A DNA stretch of 50,286 nt from Rubrivivax sp. GTDB lineage: Bacteria; Pseudomonadota; Gammaproteobacteria; Burkholderiales; Burkholderiaceae_C. The notes below the pieces were generated by a model, which saw nothing but the letters and a program-made list of their open reading frames with translations, searched no databases and was not told where the DNA came from. Positions 1-8,873 of this stretch are shown in pieces. Every line of letters begins with the position of its first letter. Position 1 is the first letter of the stretch. Made by a program: the position numbers and the translations under genes. The stretch is taken from positions 1 to 50,286 of the forward strand of contig JAEUPB010000067.1 of the NCBI GenBank assembly GCA_016789955.1. Reading direction: 5' to 3'.

Positions 1-309
1 CGCATGAGCGGCACCGCCTACGGCACCGTGGTGCTGCACACCGCGCCCGAGGCCGCCGCCGGCGGCCCGCTGGCGCTGGTGCAGAACGGCGACCTGATCA
101 CGCTCGACGTGAAGGCCCGAACCCTGCACCTGCACGTGGACGACGCCGAACTCGAGCGGCGCCGCGCAGCCTGGTCGCCGCCGACGCCGCGCCTGACCAG
201 CGGCTACTGGAAGCTCTACATCGACCACGTGCTGCAGGCCGACGAAGGCGCCGACCTGGACTTCCTCCGCGGCAAGCGGGGCGCGTTCGTCCCCAAGGAC
301 AACCACTGA
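1..309 (+). CDS. IlvD/Edd family dehydratase, C-terminal fragment
   Basis: This is the last 102 codons of a gene that begins before the window; the frame is open from base 1 (Arg, then Met-Ser-Gly-Thr). The sequence looks like the C-terminal swivel domain of the dihydroxy-acid / sugar-acid dehydratase family (IlvD, L-arabinonate dehydratase and relatives): a SGTAYGTVVLH segment, an ALVQNGDLITLDV stretch and a final GADLDFLRG motif close to the C terminus. These enzymes remove water from 2,3-dihydroxy acids with an Fe-S cluster, whose ligands would be in the missing N-terminal part. The extended C terminus suggests the sugar-acid branch rather than true IlvD, but substrate cannot be decided from this piece. 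Confidence 0.75.
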   Translation, partial: RMSGTAYGTVVLHTAPEAAAGGPLALVQNGDLITLDVKARTLHLHVDDAELERRRAAWSPPTPRLTSGYWKLYIDHVLQADEGADLDFLRGKRGAFVPKDNH

Positions 310-322
310 AGGCGACGGCTCG

Positions 323-760
323 TCAATCGGCAGCGAGCATCGCCAGCGTGGCCGCGTCGCGCACGCCGCCGGCGTAGCGATCGAGCAGACGGGAGAACAG
401 CGGCTCCTGCGGCACCGCGCGCTCGAACAGCGTCAGGCACGAGCGCAGCTTCATCGCGTCCACCGGCCCGAAGATGTCGAGCGCCGAGCGGCCTTGCACC
501 GCATCCAGCAGGCGAGCGCACTCCAGGAGTCGCGCCCCGAGCACCGGATGGGCCGCATAGGCCCGCGCCTCGAAGAGCGACGCCAAGCCGTAGCGCTGCG
601 CGGTCGGACTGTGCCCCAGGCCGCGCAGCTGCGGGAACACGAACCACATCCAGTGGCTGCGCTTGTCGCCGGCGGCGAGTTCGGCCAGCACGTCGGCCCA
701 GACGGCCTCCTGTGCCGTGACGAATCGCTCCAGGTCATCAGCCTCCGGTCTCATTTCCAT
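323..760 (-). CDS. DUF1810 family protein
   Basis: A 145-residue protein matching DUF1810 (sometimes annotated calpastatin-like): the core contains WFVFPQLRGLG, YGLASLFEARAYAAHPVLG and a DAMKLRSCLTLFE segment, all typical of the family. The function is unknown. It starts at the ATG whose A is also the last base of the TGA stop of the upstream dioxygenase gene (TGATG), so translation is probably coupled. A second in-frame ATG lies two codons downstream. Length agrees with the family's usual 140-150 residues. It sits between the dioxygenase and the convergent end of the dehydratase gene. Confidence 0.8.
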   Translation of the reverse strand: MEMRPEADDLERFVTAQEAVWADVLAELAAGDKRSHWMWFVFPQLRGLGHSPTAQRYGLASLFEARAYAAHPVLGARLLECARLLDAVQGRSALDIFGPVDAMKLRSCLTLFERAVPQEPLFSRLLDRYAGGVRDAATLAMLAAD

Positions 761-1572
761 CAGCCTCGAGGCCAGACGATCGGGAACAGCGGGTCGTCCA
801 TCGGTGCCCCGGCCGGCAGCCGCTCGGCCAGGCCCGGAAATTCCGGCGAGGTCTTCCAGCGGCGCGGGGCGTGGGTAACGTCGTCGCCGAGGTAGCGCGC
901 CGAGAACACGCGGCGGCGCACGTCGCCGTCGACACCGCCCGACGCATGCAGCGCGAGCATGTGGAAGGCGACTGCGTCGCCGGGCTCGAGCGCCCAGCCG
1001 AGGATCGGGAACTCGGCCCGGTGCCCGTCGATGTCGGGCAGTTCGGCCAATGTGCCCTCGGGGAACCAGCGCGCCTCGTTCGAAAGGAAGGTGCGCGGCA
1101 TCAGCCACGGCCCGCGGTGCGAACCGGCGACGAATTCGAGCGTCGAGTGCCGCCGCACCGGGTCGACCGGGATCCAGAAGCTCACGTTCTGCCGCCCGTC
1201 GATGTTGTAGTAGGGCTGGTCCTGGTGCCATGGCGTAGGCTGCCGCGTGCCGGGCTCCTTGGTGAGCATGTGGTCGTGGTACAGGCGCACGGTGCGCGAA
1301 CCGGTGAGCGCCGCTGCCACCTGCGGCAGCGCCGAGTCGCACAGGATGCGGCGATAGGCCGCATTGCCGGCCCAGCAGCAGAAGTCCTCGACGAAGCGGC
1401 CCGGGTCGTCAGGCCGGCTCGCGACGATCGCACGCGGGCTCGGGTGCGCGAGGTTGTCGTCGATGCCCTGCGCCAGCAGCGCCACCTCGTCGGGGCTCAG
1501 CACACCGCGCAGGCACACGGCGCCATCCGTCTGGAAGCGCTCGATCAACGCATCGGAAAGCTCGTAGGCCAT
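760..1572 (-). CDS. Phytanoyl-CoA dioxygenase (PhyH) family protein
   Basis: A 270-residue Fe(II)/2-oxoglutarate-dependent oxygenase of the PhyH family. The iron-binding HxD pair is visible as His116 and Asp118 in WHQDQPYYN; the distal His is probably His209 in the [10 protein letters not shown] segment, and Arg220/Arg221 may bind 2-oxoglutarate. Such enzymes hydroxylate small molecules or acyl-CoAs; the substrate is not predictable here. I chose the ATG giving MAYELSD, since an upstream in-frame start adds 19 residues unlike the family. The gene overlaps the DUF1810 gene by one base and is divergent from an SDR gene 62 bases away. Confidence 0.85.
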   Translation of the reverse strand: MAYELSDALIERFQTDGAVCLRGVLSPDEVALLAQGIDDNLAHPSPRAIVASRPDDPGRFVEDFCCWAGNAAYRRILCDSALPQVAAALTGSRTVRLYHDHMLTKEPGTRQPTPWHQDQPYYNIDGRQNVSFWIPVDPVRRHSTLEFVAGSHRGPWLMPRTFLSNEARWFPEGTLAELPDIDGHRAEFPILGWALEPGDAVAFHMLALHASGGVDGDVRRRVFSARYLGDDVTHAPRRWKTSPEFPGLAERLPAGAPMDDPLFPIVWPRG

Positions 1573-1634
1573 CGCGCGATTGTCAAGCGTTCGCGCAGAA
1601 TCGCGGCCTCCTCCACACCACCGCTGCACCCGCC

Positions 1635-2393
1635 ATGAGCACCTCCTCCCGCATCGCGATCGTCACCGGCGCCGGCTCCGGCATCGGGCAGACCTGTGCG
1701 CTGGCCCTGCTGGCCGAAGGCTGGACCGTGGCGCTGCTGGGCCGCCGCGCCGAGGCGCTGCAGGCCACCGTGGCCAGGGCGGGCGCCGCGGCGTCGCGCG
1801 CCCTGCCCCACCCCTGCGACGTGACCGACGAAGCCCAGGTGCGCGCCACGTTCGACGTCGTGCACCAACGCCACGGCCGGCTGGACCTGCTGTTCAACAA
1901 CGCCGGCGGCGGCCTCGCGGCGAAGACGCCGGATCTCGTCACCGCCGAGGAGTGGCGGCAGGTGGTGAACGTGAACCTGAACGGCGCCTTCTACTGCCTG
2001 TCGCACGCGTTCCGGCTGATGAAGGCGCAGTCGCCGCAGGGCGGCCGCATCGTCAACAACGGCTCGATCTCGGCCTACGCGCCGCGGCCGGGATCGATCG
2101 CCTACACCGCCACCAAGCACGCGGTGGGCGGGCTCACCAAGACGGCAGCGCTCGACGGCCGGCCCTACGACATCGCCGTCGGCCAGATCGACATCGGCAA
2201 CGCCGCCAGCGACATGACCGCGCGCATGGTGAACGGCGTGCTGCAGGCCGACGGCAGCACCCGCCCCGAGCCGCGCATGGATCTCTCCGCCGTGGCCAGC
2301 ACCTTCATGACGATGGTGAACCTGCCGCCCGAGGCCAACGTGCTCTTCATGACCGTGATGGCCACGAAGATGCCGTATGTCGGCCGCGGCTGA
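1635..2393 (+). CDS. SDR family NAD(P)-dependent oxidoreductase
   Basis: A 252-residue classical short-chain dehydrogenase. The cofactor motif TGAGSGIG is at residues 11-18, NNAG at 88-91, and the catalytic Ser144, Tyr157 and Lys161 have the usual spacing ([18 protein letters not shown]). It should interconvert an alcohol and a ketone with NAD(P)H. The substrate is unknown. After the active-site Lys the usual ALDxxPYxI region reads [21 protein letters not shown], within family variation. The gene is divergent from the PhyH dioxygenase, and its last 17 bases overlap the start of the next gene, so the two are probably one transcript. Confidence 0.9.
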   Translation: MSTSSRIAIVTGAGSGIGQTCALALLAEGWTVALLGRRAEALQATVARAGAAASRALPHPCDVTDEAQVRATFDVVHQRHGRLDLLFNNAGGGLAAKTPDLVTAEEWRQVVNVNLNGAFYCLSHAFRLMKAQSPQGGRIVNNGSISAYAPRPGSIAYTATKHAVGGLTKTAALDGRPYDIAVGQIDIGNAASDMTARMVNGVLQADGSTRPEPRMDLSAVASTFMTMVNLPPEANVLFMTVMATKMPYVGRG

Positions 2394-2703
2394 TGGATCT
2401 GGCAATCCCTGCCTGACCTGCGGCGCCTGCTGCGCGAGCTTTCGCGTCGACTTCGCGGTCGACGAGTGGGCCGGAGCCGGCGGCATGGTGCCCGAAGGCC
2501 TGGCCGAGCCGATCGGCTCGCACACCTGCCGGCTGCGCGGCACCGACCACAGCCCGCCGCGCTGCGCCGCGCTCACCGGCATGGTGGGCGTGCGCACACG
2601 CTGCGCGATCCACGAATGGCGGCCGTCGCCGTGCCGCGAGTTCGAGGCGAGCAGCGAGGCCTGCACCGGCGCGCGGCGGCGGCACGGGCTGCCACCGCTG
2701 TAG
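2377..2703 (+). CDS. YkgJ family cysteine-cluster protein
   Basis: A 108-residue protein with the Cys pattern of the YkgJ / UPF0153 zinc- or iron-chelating family: CxxCGxCCxxF near the N terminus ([12 protein letters not shown]), then single cysteines in [26 protein letters not shown] and EACTG. The [12 protein letters not shown] stretch is a hallmark of the family. Biochemical function is unknown. The ATG at this position overlaps the end of the SDR gene by 17 bases in another frame, which suggests translational coupling. Convergent with the RidA gene downstream. Confidence 0.8.
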   Translation: MSAAADGSGNPCLTCGACCASFRVDFAVDEWAGAGGMVPEGLAEPIGSHTCRLRGTDHSPPRCAALTGMVGVRTRCAIHEWRPSPCREFEASSEACTGARRRHGLPPL

Positions 2704-2741
2704 CCCCGCAGGCGTCACGACGGCCGCGGGCGCCCGGTCGA

Positions 2742-3131
2742 TCAGGGCACGACGGCCGTGACCTCGATCTCCACCTGCGCGCGGTCCTCGATCAGCGCCA
2801 CCACCTGCACCGCGGTCATCGCCACGGTGTAGACGCCGATCACCTCGCGGTACGCAGCGCCGATCTCCTTGGCGCGCTTCAGGTACTCGCGCTTGTCGGT
2901 GAGGTACCAGGTCATGCGCGTGATGTGCTCGGGCTGGGCGCCGGCCTCGGCCAGCACCGCGCGCACGTTCACGAGCGCCTGGCGGACCTGCGCGACCAGG
3001 TCGTCGCTTTCGAACACGCACTGCGCGTTCCAACCGATCTGCCCGGCCACGAAGACCTGCGTGCCGCTGGCGGCCACGCCGTTGACGTAGCCGCGCGGCG
3101 CCTTCCAGCCCGCGGGTTGCAGCACCTTCAT
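2742..3131 (-). CDS. RidA/YjgF family protein
   Basis: A 129-residue RidA-superfamily protein. Family features include the GYVNGVAASGTQVFVAGQIG N-terminal hairpin, the QALVNVRAVLAEAGA helix and the C-terminal ALIEDRAQVEIEVTAVVP strand, where the Arg binds the carboxylate of imine substrates. True RidA hydrolyses enamine/imine intermediates; many subfamilies have pathway-specific roles. The start ATG overlaps the TGA of the upstream CoA ligase gene (ATGA, 4 bases), so the two are co-translated. Association with a 2-aminobenzoate-type CoA ligase suggests deamination of an imine formed during 2-aminobenzoyl-CoA breakdown. That role is inference. Confidence 0.85.
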   Translation of the reverse strand: MKVLQPAGWKAPRGYVNGVAASGTQVFVAGQIGWNAQCVFESDDLVAQVRQALVNVRAVLAEAGAQPEHITRMTWYLTDKREYLKRAKEIGAAYREVIGVYTVAMTAVQVVALIEDRAQVEIEVTAVVP

Positions 3132-4762
3132 CGCAGTTCCTCCCGCAGCCTGAAGCGCTGCAACTTGCCGGTCTCGGTGCGCGGCAGCGTCCGGCGGTAG
3201 ACGATCTCGCGCGGGTACTTGTAGGGGGCGATGGTCTGCTTCACGAACTCCTGGAGGGCTTTCGTCATCGCAGCGTCGCCGTCGTGGCCGGCTTTCAGCA
3301 CCACCGCGGCCAGCACGATCATGCCGCGCGCCTCGTCGGCCTTGCCCACCACCGCGCACTCGGCCACCGCGGGGTGCAGCAGCAGCGCAGCCTCCACCTC
3401 CGGGCCGGCGATGTTGTAGCCGCCGGAGATGATCATGTCGTCGGTGCGCGCCTGATACACGAACTGGCCGTCGTCGTCGATGCGGTAGGCATCGCCGGTG
3501 ACGTTCCAGCCACCCTGCACGTAGACCTTCTGGCGCTCGTCGGCCAGGTACTTGCAGCCGGTGGGGCCCTTCACCGCCAGGCGGCCCACCTCGCCCCGCG
3601 CCAGCTCGCCGCCGTCGTCGCCGAGGATGGTCGCGCGGTAGCCCGGCACGGGCAGGCCGGTGGCGCCGCCCTTGGCGTGCGCCTCGTCGGCGCTGATGAA
3701 GATGTGCAACATCTCGGTGGAGCCGATGCCGTCGATCAGCTCGATGCCGGTGGCCTGTTTCCACAGCGTGCGCGTGGCGGCGGGCAGCGCCTCGCCGGCG
3801 GAGACGCACTTGCGCAGGCTGGAGAGGTCGTGCTGCGCAGCCTGGGCCGCCATCGCCCGGTACGACGTCGGCGCGGTGAAACACACGCTGGCGCGCCACT
3901 GCTCGATGGACGGCAGCAGCGCGTCGGGCGTGGCCTTCTCGATCAGCACGGTGCTCGCGCCGATCGACATCGGGAACAGCACCAGACCGCCCAGGCCGAA
4001 GGTGAATGCCAACGGCGGGCTGCCGATGAACACGTCGTCGGGCGTGGCGCGCAGCACATGCGGCGGCCAGCACCGGCACGCGGCGATCACGTCGCGGTGG
4101 AAGTGCATCGTGCCCTTGGGCACGCCGGTGGTGCCCGAGGTGAACGCGATCACGCAGGTGTCGTCGGGTGCCGTGGGCACGTTGTCGAAGGTGTCGGCGT
4201 GCCGCGCCATCGCGGCCTCGAGCGAGTCGGCGGCGTTCTCGCCGGCACCCCAGCAGCGCACGTTCGCGAGCCGCGGTGCCAGGGCGTGGGCCTGTTGCAG
4301 TTCGTCGGCCAGCCGCGCGTCGCACAGCGCGTGCGTGACCTCGGCCTTGTCGATCATCACGGCCAGCTCGCGCGCCCGCAGCAGCGGCATCGTGCCCACC
4401 GCAATGCCGCCGGCCTTCACCACGCCGAACCAGGCCGCCGCCAGCATCGGCGAGTTGGCTCCGCGCAGCAGCACGCGGTTGCCGGGCACCAGGCCCAGGT
4501 CCGCCACCAGCACGTGAGCGATGCGGTTGGCGTGGCGCTGCAGGTCGCGGTAGCTCCAGCGCACGCCGCCGTGCCCCTGGATGCACAGCCGCTCGCCCTG
4601 CCCGGTCGCGACCCAGCGGTCGAGCAGCTCGGTGGCGCAGTTCAGCGGCGCGTCGGCGAGCAGCGCCTGCAGCTCGGGCAGGTCGAACAGCAGCTCGGGC
4701 AGTTGTTCGGGCGGCGGGAGGCGGTCCCGCGCGAACGTGTCGACATGGGCACTGGCAACCAT
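3128..4762 (-). CDS. Benzoate-CoA ligase family AMP-forming enzyme, probably 2-aminobenzoate-CoA ligase
   Basis: A 544-residue acyl-adenylate-forming ligase. The ATP-binding P-loop reads TSGTTGVPKG (about 208-217), the adenine-binding stretch is GIGSTEMLH, the hinge region is YQARTDDMIISGGYNI, and the catalytic Lys is in TETGKLQRF near the C terminus. Overall similarity is to the benzoate-CoA ligase family. The N-terminal AHVDTFARDRLPP motif and the neighbours (RidA downstream, kynureninase divergent) point to anthranilate (2-aminobenzoate) as substrate; benzoate or another aromatic acid remains possible. No Shine-Dalgarno sequence precedes the ATG, and a promoter-like sequence ends almost at the start codon. 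Confidence 0.82.
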   Translation of the reverse strand: MVASAHVDTFARDRLPPPEQLPELLFDLPELQALLADAPLNCATELLDRWVATGQGERLCIQGHGGVRWSYRDLQRHANRIAHVLVADLGLVPGNRVLLRGANSPMLAAAWFGVVKAGGIAVGTMPLLRARELAVMIDKAEVTHALCDARLADELQQAHALAPRLANVRCWGAGENAADSLEAAMARHADTFDNVPTAPDDTCVIAFTSGTTGVPKGTMHFHRDVIAACRCWPPHVLRATPDDVFIGSPPLAFTFGLGGLVLFPMSIGASTVLIEKATPDALLPSIEQWRASVCFTAPTSYRAMAAQAAQHDLSSLRKCVSAGEALPAATRTLWKQATGIELIDGIGSTEMLHIFISADEAHAKGGATGLPVPGYRATILGDDGGELARGEVGRLAVKGPTGCKYLADERQKVYVQGGWNVTGDAYRIDDDGQFVYQARTDDMIISGGYNIAGPEVEAALLLHPAVAECAVVGKADEARGMIVLAAVVLKAGHDGDAAMTKALQEFVKQTIAPYKYPREIVYRRTLPRTETGKLQRFRLREELR

Positions 4763-4770
4763 GGAGGGCG

Positions 4771-4799
4771 ATGATTCGCCGATTTGCTTTGGATGTCAA
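4771..4799 (-). promoter_or_regulatory. Candidate sigma70 promoter for the CoA ligase-RidA operon
   Basis: On the minus strand a perfect -35 TTGACA (4794-4799) is followed after 17 bases by AATCAT (4771-4776), a 4-of-6 match to the -10 consensus. Transcription would begin near 4764, only about two bases before the ligase ATG, implying a leaderless or nearly leaderless mRNA. Confidence 0.5.
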
Positions 4800-4812
4800 C
4801 TATTTGGAAGTC
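4788..4812. repeat. Direct repeat TTTGGAWGTC overlapping two divergent -35 elements
   Basis: TTTGGATGTC (4788-4797) and TTTGGAAGTC (4803-4812) form a direct repeat with one mismatch and a 15-base period. Each copy overlaps the -35 hexamer of one of the two divergent promoters, so a protein bound here could control both the ligase-RidA and kynU-kynA transcripts. The binding protein is unknown. Confidence 0.45.
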
Positions 4813-4832
4813 CAGCAATTCCGACCTATGAT
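4804..4832 (+). promoter_or_regulatory. Candidate sigma70 promoter for kynU-kynA
   Basis: TTGGAA (4804-4809) and TATGAT (4827-4832) are separated by exactly 17 bases, with matches of 4/6 and 5/6 to consensus. Transcription would start near 4839, leaving a leader of about 36 bases before the kynU ATG. The region is clearly richer in A/T than its surroundings. Confidence 0.6.
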
Positions 4833-4874
4833 GCCCCGCCTCCCCTGCCGCCACCCACGCCGGAGACCGCCCCG

Positions 4875-6131
4875 ATGAAGACGAGAGAGGACGCGCTGGC
4901 GCTCGACGCCGCCGACCCGCTGGCCCCGCTGCGCGCCCAGTTCGTGCTGCCCGATGGCGTGATCTACCTCGACGGCAACTCGCTGGGCGTACTGCCCCGC
5001 ACCACCGCGGCGCGCGTGCAGCAGGTCGTGCAGCAGGAGTGGGGCACCGGCCTCATCCGCAGCTGGAACAGCGCCGGCTGGATGGATCTGCCAGGCCGTA
5101 TCGGCGACAAGATCGCACGGCTCGTCGGTGCCGGCGCCGGCGAACTCGTGGTGGCCGACTCCACGTCGGTGAACCTCTACAAGGTGCTGTCGGCCGCGCA
5201 GGCCATCGCCCGCGCCGACGCGCCCGCGAAGAAGGTCATCCTCTCCGAGCGCAGCAATTTCCCCACCGACCTGTACATCGCCGAGGCGGTGGCGCGCGAG
5301 CACGGCTGCGAACTGGTGCTGGCCGACTGGCACGAGCTGCCCGACCGGCTGGACGTCCGCGTGGCCGTGCTGATGCTCACGCACGTGAACTACCGCACCG
5401 GCCGCATGCACGACATGGAGCTGCTGACGCAGCTCGCCCACCGTGCCGGCGCGCTGGCGCTGTGGGACCTGGCCCATTCGGCCGGCGCCGTGCCGGTGGA
5501 CCTGACCGGCGCGCAGGCCGACTTTGCGGTGGGCTGCGGCTACAAGTACCTCAACGGCGGCCCCGGCGCGCCGGCCTTCGTGTGGGTGCACCCGCGCCAC
5601 GCCGAGCGATTCTGGCAACCGCTGGCGGGCTGGATGGGGCATGCAGCGCCGTTCGAGTTCAAGCCGGGCTACCGGCCGGCCGCCGGCATCTCGCGCTACC
5701 TGTGCGGCACGCCGCCGGTGGTCTCGATGGCGGCGCTGGAGTGCGGCGTCGACACGCTGCTGGCCGCCGAACCGCTGGGCGGCATGGCGGCGCTGCGGCG
5801 CAAGTCGATCGCGCTGACGCGCCTCTTCGCCGAGCTCGTGCAGGCGCGCTGCGGCTTCGGCGGCTTCACGATCGCTTCACCGCTGCTGGACGACGAGCGC
5901 GGCTCGCAGATCTGCCTCTCGCGCACCGGGGGTGCCTACGCCATCGTGCAGGCGCTGATCGCCCGCGGCGTGATCGGAGACTTCCGCGCGCCCGACATCC
6001 TGCGCTTCGGCTTCACGCCGCTGTACACGCGGTTCGTGGACGTGTGGGATGCCGTGGGGCACCTCGTGCAGGTGATGCAGCACGGCGAGTGGCAGCGGCC
6101 CGAGTTCAACGTTCAGCACGCGGTGACCTGA
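4875..6131 (+). CDS. kynU: Kynureninase
   Basis: A 418-residue fold-type I PLP enzyme that cleaves L-kynurenine to anthranilate and alanine. Family signatures include [11 protein letters not shown] (31-41), the phosphate-binding [10 protein letters not shown] stretch (94-103), [11 protein letters not shown] (197-207), and the PLP-binding Lys224 in [16 protein letters not shown]. Length is typical of bacterial kynureninase. An in-frame extension upstream is possible, but MKTREDAL is the usual type of start, follows the candidate promoter, and is the first ATG downstream of it. The stop overlaps the kynA start (TGATG), so the pair is translationally coupled. The pathway step between dioxygenase and kynureninase (formamidase, kynB) is not encoded here. 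Confidence 0.95.
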   Translation: MKTREDALALDAADPLAPLRAQFVLPDGVIYLDGNSLGVLPRTTAARVQQVVQQEWGTGLIRSWNSAGWMDLPGRIGDKIARLVGAGAGELVVADSTSVNLYKVLSAAQAIARADAPAKKVILSERSNFPTDLYIAEAVAREHGCELVLADWHELPDRLDVRVAVLMLTHVNYRTGRMHDMELLTQLAHRAGALALWDLAHSAGAVPVDLTGAQADFAVGCGYKYLNGGPGAPAFVWVHPRHAERFWQPLAGWMGHAAPFEFKPGYRPAAGISRYLCGTPPVVSMAALECGVDTLLAAEPLGGMAALRRKSIALTRLFAELVQARCGFGGFTIASPLLDDERGSQICLSRTGGAYAIVQALIARGVIGDFRAPDILRFGFTPLYTRFVDVWDAVGHLVQVMQHGEWQRPEFNVQHAVT

Positions 6132-7003
6132 TGGCCTGCCCGCACGACCCGGCTGCGTCGCCCGCGCGCACCCTGGAGCAGGTGGTGCACGACGAGCGCG
6201 CGACGCTCGATTTCAGCCACGAGATGAGCTACGGCGACTACCTGCATCTCGACGCCGTGCTGAACGCGCAGGCGCCGCTGTCGCCCGACCACAACGAGAT
6301 GCTCTTCATCGTGCAGCACCAGACCAGCGAGCTGTGGATGAAGCTGATGCTGCACGAGTTGCGTGCGGCCATCGGCGCGCTGGCCCAGGACCGGCTGCCA
6401 CCCGCGTTCAAGATGCTGGCGCGCGTCTCGCGCATCCTCGAGCAGCTGGTGCACGCGTGGGACGTGCTGGCCACGATGACGCCGCCCGAGTACAGCGCCA
6501 TCCGCCCGTACCTGGCCAAGTCCAGCGGCTTCCAGAGCTGGCAGTACCGCTGCATCGAGTTCCGCCTGGGCAACAAGAACGCGGCGATGCTCAAGCCACA
6601 CGAGCACCGCCCCGACCTGCTCGCGCATGTGCAGGAGGCCTACGCGGCGCCGTCGCTGTACGACGAAGCGCTGCGCCTGCTGGCTCGGCGAGGGCTGCCG
6701 GTGCCGCAGAGCCACCTCGAGCGCGACTGGACGCAGCCCTACGCGGCCAGCACCGAGGTCGAGCAGGCGTGGCTGGCGGTGTACCGCAATCCCGAGGCGA
6801 ACTGGGACCTGTACCAGCTCGGCGAGGAACTCACCGACCTCGAGGACGCCTTCCGGCTGTGGCGCTTCCGGCACGTCACCACCGTCGAGCGCGTCATCGG
6901 GTTCAAGCGCGGCACCGGCGGCACCGGCGGCGTGAGCTACCTGCGCCGGATGCTCGACGTGGTCTTGTTCCCGGAGATCTGGCGGCTGCGCACCGATCTC
7001 TAG
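6131..7003 (+). CDS. kynA: Tryptophan 2,3-dioxygenase
   Basis: A 290-residue haem dioxygenase that opens the indole ring of L-tryptophan to give N-formylkynurenine, the first step of the kynurenine pathway. Recognisable segments are [17 protein letters not shown]-like (here [15 protein letters not shown], with His63 at the distal haem side), [18 protein letters not shown] with Arg140 for substrate carboxylate, the probable proximal haem ligand His248 in [12 protein letters not shown], and the [11 protein letters not shown] loop. The start ATG shares a base with the kynU stop. Its position as last gene of the operon matches kynBUA operons of Burkholderiales, but without kynB. Confidence 0.96.
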   Translation: MACPHDPAASPARTLEQVVHDERATLDFSHEMSYGDYLHLDAVLNAQAPLSPDHNEMLFIVQHQTSELWMKLMLHELRAAIGALAQDRLPPAFKMLARVSRILEQLVHAWDVLATMTPPEYSAIRPYLAKSSGFQSWQYRCIEFRLGNKNAAMLKPHEHRPDLLAHVQEAYAAPSLYDEALRLLARRGLPVPQSHLERDWTQPYAASTEVEQAWLAVYRNPEANWDLYQLGEELTDLEDAFRLWRFRHVTTVERVIGFKRGTGGTGGVSYLRRMLDVVLFPEIWRLRTDL

Positions 7004-7043
7004 GACAATCCGGCGCCGTTCCCGCACGCCCCGGAGCCCCTGG

Positions 7044-8852
7044 ATGGACACCCGCACCTCGCCCTTCCGCCTGCGCATCGACAAGGTCCGCGAGGCGCTC
7101 GAACGTGCCGGCGTGCACGCGCTGCTGGTGCCTTCCAGCGACCCGCACCGCTCCGAGTACCTGCCGCCGCGCTGGCAGGGCCGCGAGTGGCTGTCGGGCT
7201 TCACCGGTTCGATGGGCACGCTGCTGGTGACGCGCGAGGTGGCCTGCCTGTTCGCCGACAGCCGCTACTGGGTGCAGGCCGAGGCCGAACTGGCCGGCAG
7301 CTCGATCACGCTCGAACGCATCCCCACCGGCAACTCCACCGCGCACCTCGAATGGCTCGCGCGGAACGTGCCCTCCGGGGGCGTGGTGGCCGTCGATGGC
7401 CAGGTGCTGGGCCTCGAGCAGGCGCAGATGCTTCAGCGTGCGCTCGACGCCGCCGGCGTGACGCTGCGCACCGACCTCGACCTGCTCGACGCCGTCTGGC
7501 CCGACCGTGACGGGCTGCCCGCGCAGACGGTGTACGAGCACCCCGCGCCGTACGCGACACGCTCGCGCACCGACAAGCTCGGCCGCATCCGCGAGGCGAT
7601 GGCCGCGATGGGCGCCACGCACCACTTCGTCTCCACCGTCGACGACATCGCGTGGATCACCAACCTGCGGGGCAGCGATGTCTCGTACAACCCGGTGTTC
7701 CTCGCGCACCTGTTGATCAGCGCGCACGACGCCACGCTGTACATCGGCGCCGGCAAGATTGACGCGGCGCTCGCGGCGCGGTTGTCCGCCGACGGCATCA
7801 CCGTGGCGCCCTACGCCGACGCACCGGCCGCACTCGGCGGGCTGGCGCGACACGACATCCTCCTCGTGGATCCGCGCCGCCTCACCTACGGCCTGCGCAG
7901 CGCGGTGGCCGACGGCGTGCGCGTGATCGAGTCGATCAACCCCAGCACGCTGCTGAAGAGCCGCAAGAGCCCGGAGGAAGCCGCCTTCGTGCGCGAGGCG
8001 ATGGCCGAGGACGGCGCGGCGATGTGCGAGTTCTACGCTTGGTTCGAGCAGGCCCTCGGCCGCGAGCGCATCACCGAACTCACGATCGACGAACGCCTCA
8101 CCGCGGCGCGCGCGCGGCGCCCGGGCTTCAAGGGCCTGAGCTTCTCGACGATCGCCGGCTTCAACGCCAACGGCGCGATGCCGCACTACCGTGCCACGCC
8201 GTCGAGCCACGCCGTGATCGAGGGCGACGGGCTGCTGCTGATCGACTCCGGCGCGCAGTACTGGGGCGGAACCACCGACATCACGCGCGTGTGGCCGATC
8301 GGCACCGTCAGCGCGGCCATGAAGCGCGACTACACGCTGGTGCTCAAGGGCACGATGGCGCTGTCGCGCACGCGCTTCCCGCGTGGCACGACCAGCCCGA
8401 TGGTCGACGCGATCGCCCGGGCGCCGCTGTGGGAGCAGGGCATCGACTTCGGCCACGGCACCGGCCATGGCGTGGGCTACTTCCTCGCCGTGCACGAGGG
8501 CCCTCAGAGCATCAGCCGCGCGGTGCCTGATTCGACGATGGCCTTCGAGCCAGGGATGATCACGTCCATCGAACCCGGCGTGTACCGCGCCGGGCAATGG
8601 GGCGTGCGCATCGAGAACCTCGTACTCACCGTGCCGGCCGCCACGCCCGAGGGCACGACCTTCGCGCAGTTCCTCGAGTTCGAGACGCTGACGCTGTGCC
8701 CGATCGACACGCGCTGCATCGACCGCACATTGCTTCGCGCCGACGAGGTGGCGTGGCTGAACGCCTACCACACCACGGTGCGTGAACGGCTCGCGCCGAA
8801 GGTGTCGGGCGGCGCGCTGGCGTGGTTGCAGGCGCGGACCGCGGCGATCTGA
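7044..8852 (+). CDS. M24B family aminopeptidase P (Xaa-Pro aminopeptidase)
   Basis: A 602-residue enzyme of the three-domain aminopeptidase P type, which releases an N-terminal residue followed by proline. The first two creatinase-like domains occupy about 1-320 (starting FRLRIDKVREAL). The catalytic pita-bread domain carries the five metal ligands Asp401, Asp412 (DSGAQYWGGTTD), His475 (HGTGHGVG), Glu510 (SIEPGVY) and Glu524 (RIENL), with the spacing known from cytosolic APP1. No signal peptide is visible, so it is probably cytoplasmic. It follows kynA by 40 bases but has no evident pathway link to it, and is convergent with the response-regulator gene. Confidence 0.93.
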   Translation: MDTRTSPFRLRIDKVREALERAGVHALLVPSSDPHRSEYLPPRWQGREWLSGFTGSMGTLLVTREVACLFADSRYWVQAEAELAGSSITLERIPTGNSTAHLEWLARNVPSGGVVAVDGQVLGLEQAQMLQRALDAAGVTLRTDLDLLDAVWPDRDGLPAQTVYEHPAPYATRSRTDKLGRIREAMAAMGATHHFVSTVDDIAWITNLRGSDVSYNPVFLAHLLISAHDATLYIGAGKIDAALAARLSADGITVAPYADAPAALGGLARHDILLVDPRRLTYGLRSAVADGVRVIESINPSTLLKSRKSPEEAAFVREAMAEDGAAMCEFYAWFEQALGRERITELTIDERLTAARARRPGFKGLSFSTIAGFNANGAMPHYRATPSSHAVIEGDGLLLIDSGAQYWGGTTDITRVWPIGTVSAAMKRDYTLVLKGTMALSRTRFPRGTTSPMVDAIARAPLWEQGIDFGHGTGHGVGYFLAVHEGPQSISRAVPDSTMAFEPGMITSIEPGVYRAGQWGVRIENLVLTVPAATPEGTTFAQFLEFETLTLCPIDTRCIDRTLLRADEVAWLNAYHTTVRERLAPKVSGGALAWLQARTAAI

Positions 8853-8873
8853 GCGGGCGGGCCTGCCCCGCCG

